Positions 5,345-5,526 of a stretch of 5,526 bases of DNA are shown here, piece by piece. A program made the translations under genes and the position numbers. This DNA comes from Alphaproteobacteria bacterium (GTDB taxonomy: Bacteria; Pseudomonadota; Alphaproteobacteria; ATCC43930; CGMCC-115725): positions 1 to 5,526 of the forward strand of contig VAZR01000188.1 in NCBI GenBank assembly GCA_005888515.1, read 5' to 3'. The notes beneath the pieces were generated by a model, which was not told the origin of the DNA, ran no database searches, and saw only the letters and a program-made list of their open reading frames with translations. Position 1 is the stretch's first letter. Each line of letters opens with the position of its first letter.

Positions 5345-5526
5345 CGGCGACCTTCTTCAATGAGCTGCTTTACCGGTACACCCAGCGTCCGGCCCTTACT
5401 GAATTCCATGAGCCTTTCGACCGCTTCGCGGCGGCGGTCGGGGTTGGGACGCCCGATCGGAACAAGACGCGCAATTGGCTTCCCATGCTTGGTGATCGTG
5501 ATCTGCTCACCGCGCGCGACACGTTC
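5341..5526 (-). CDS. Phd/YefM-type antitoxin, N-terminus cut off by the window edge
   Basis: The minus strand is open from the window edge for 61 codons to the TGA at 5343-5341. The motif ERVARGEQITITKHGKPIAR followed by LVP is the characteristic end of the Phd/YefM (prevent-host-death) DNA-binding fold. The remaining ~38 residues, rich in Arg and Glu and ending LIEEGRR, would be the disordered tail that wraps the toxin. Members are about 80 residues, so roughly 20 residues with the start codon lie outside. The protein should neutralise the downstream PIN toxin and repress their shared promoter, which would also lie outside the window. Overlap with the toxin gene is four bases (GTGA). Genes of this kind paired with PIN toxins are often called vapB although the fold is Phd-like, so I leave the symbol empty. 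Confidence 0.9.
   Translation of the reverse strand, partial: ERVARGEQITITKHGKPIARLVPIGRPNPDRRREAVERLMEFSKGRTLGVPVKQLIEEGRR
5351..5355 (-). promoter_or_regulatory. RBS of vapC inside the antitoxin gene
   Basis: GAAGG on the minus strand lies six bases before the GTG at 5344, within the last codons of the antitoxin gene. It supports the unusual GTG start. Confidence 0.55.

Overview
The window is GC-rich, tightly packed DNA with strong G/C preference at third codon positions. The gene families suggest an alphaproteobacterium, possibly of the Hyphomicrobiales or Sphingomonadales type. This is inferred from the small DUF3096 membrane protein, the long ~680-residue NadE and the style of the secreted creatininase-like protein; nothing in the window fixes the genus.

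Layout from left to right. (1) Positions 1-536, minus strand: the N-terminal 178 codons of an exported creatininase-family amidohydrolase, running off the left edge. (2) Positions 537-904: a 368-bp divergent intergenic region. It holds a likely promoter and RBS for the creatininase gene, a strong imperfect hairpin, and several short direct repeats. (3) Positions 905-1048, plus strand: a 47-residue two-helix membrane protein of the DUF3096 type with a very good RBS. Its 3' end overlaps by 26 bp the 3' end of the converging gene. (4) Positions 1023-4836, minus strand: a probable three-gene operon transcribed in the order nadE (glutamine-dependent NAD+ synthetase), an unrecognised two-TM coiled-coil protein, then an LDH2/malate dehydrogenase-family oxidoreductase. 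Gaps are only 18 and 10 bp, and the last gene's RBS overlaps the preceding stop codon. (5) Positions 4925-5526, minus strand: a Phd/YefM-type antitoxin (5' end missing) and a VapC-type PIN-domain toxin overlapping by the four bases GTGA, less GC-rich than the genes beside them.

How the parts fit. NadE makes NAD+, and the LDH2-type protein at the end of the same run keeps the family's nucleotide-site motifs, so a loose NAD(P) theme is possible. The oxidoreductase, however, lacks both histidines expected in the active site, and the creatininase-like protein has exchanged metal ligands. These two divergent enzymes and the unassigned membrane protein are the most interesting content. I saw no CRISPR array, tRNA, rRNA, insertion sequence or phage gene, and no convincing multi-gene novel system.
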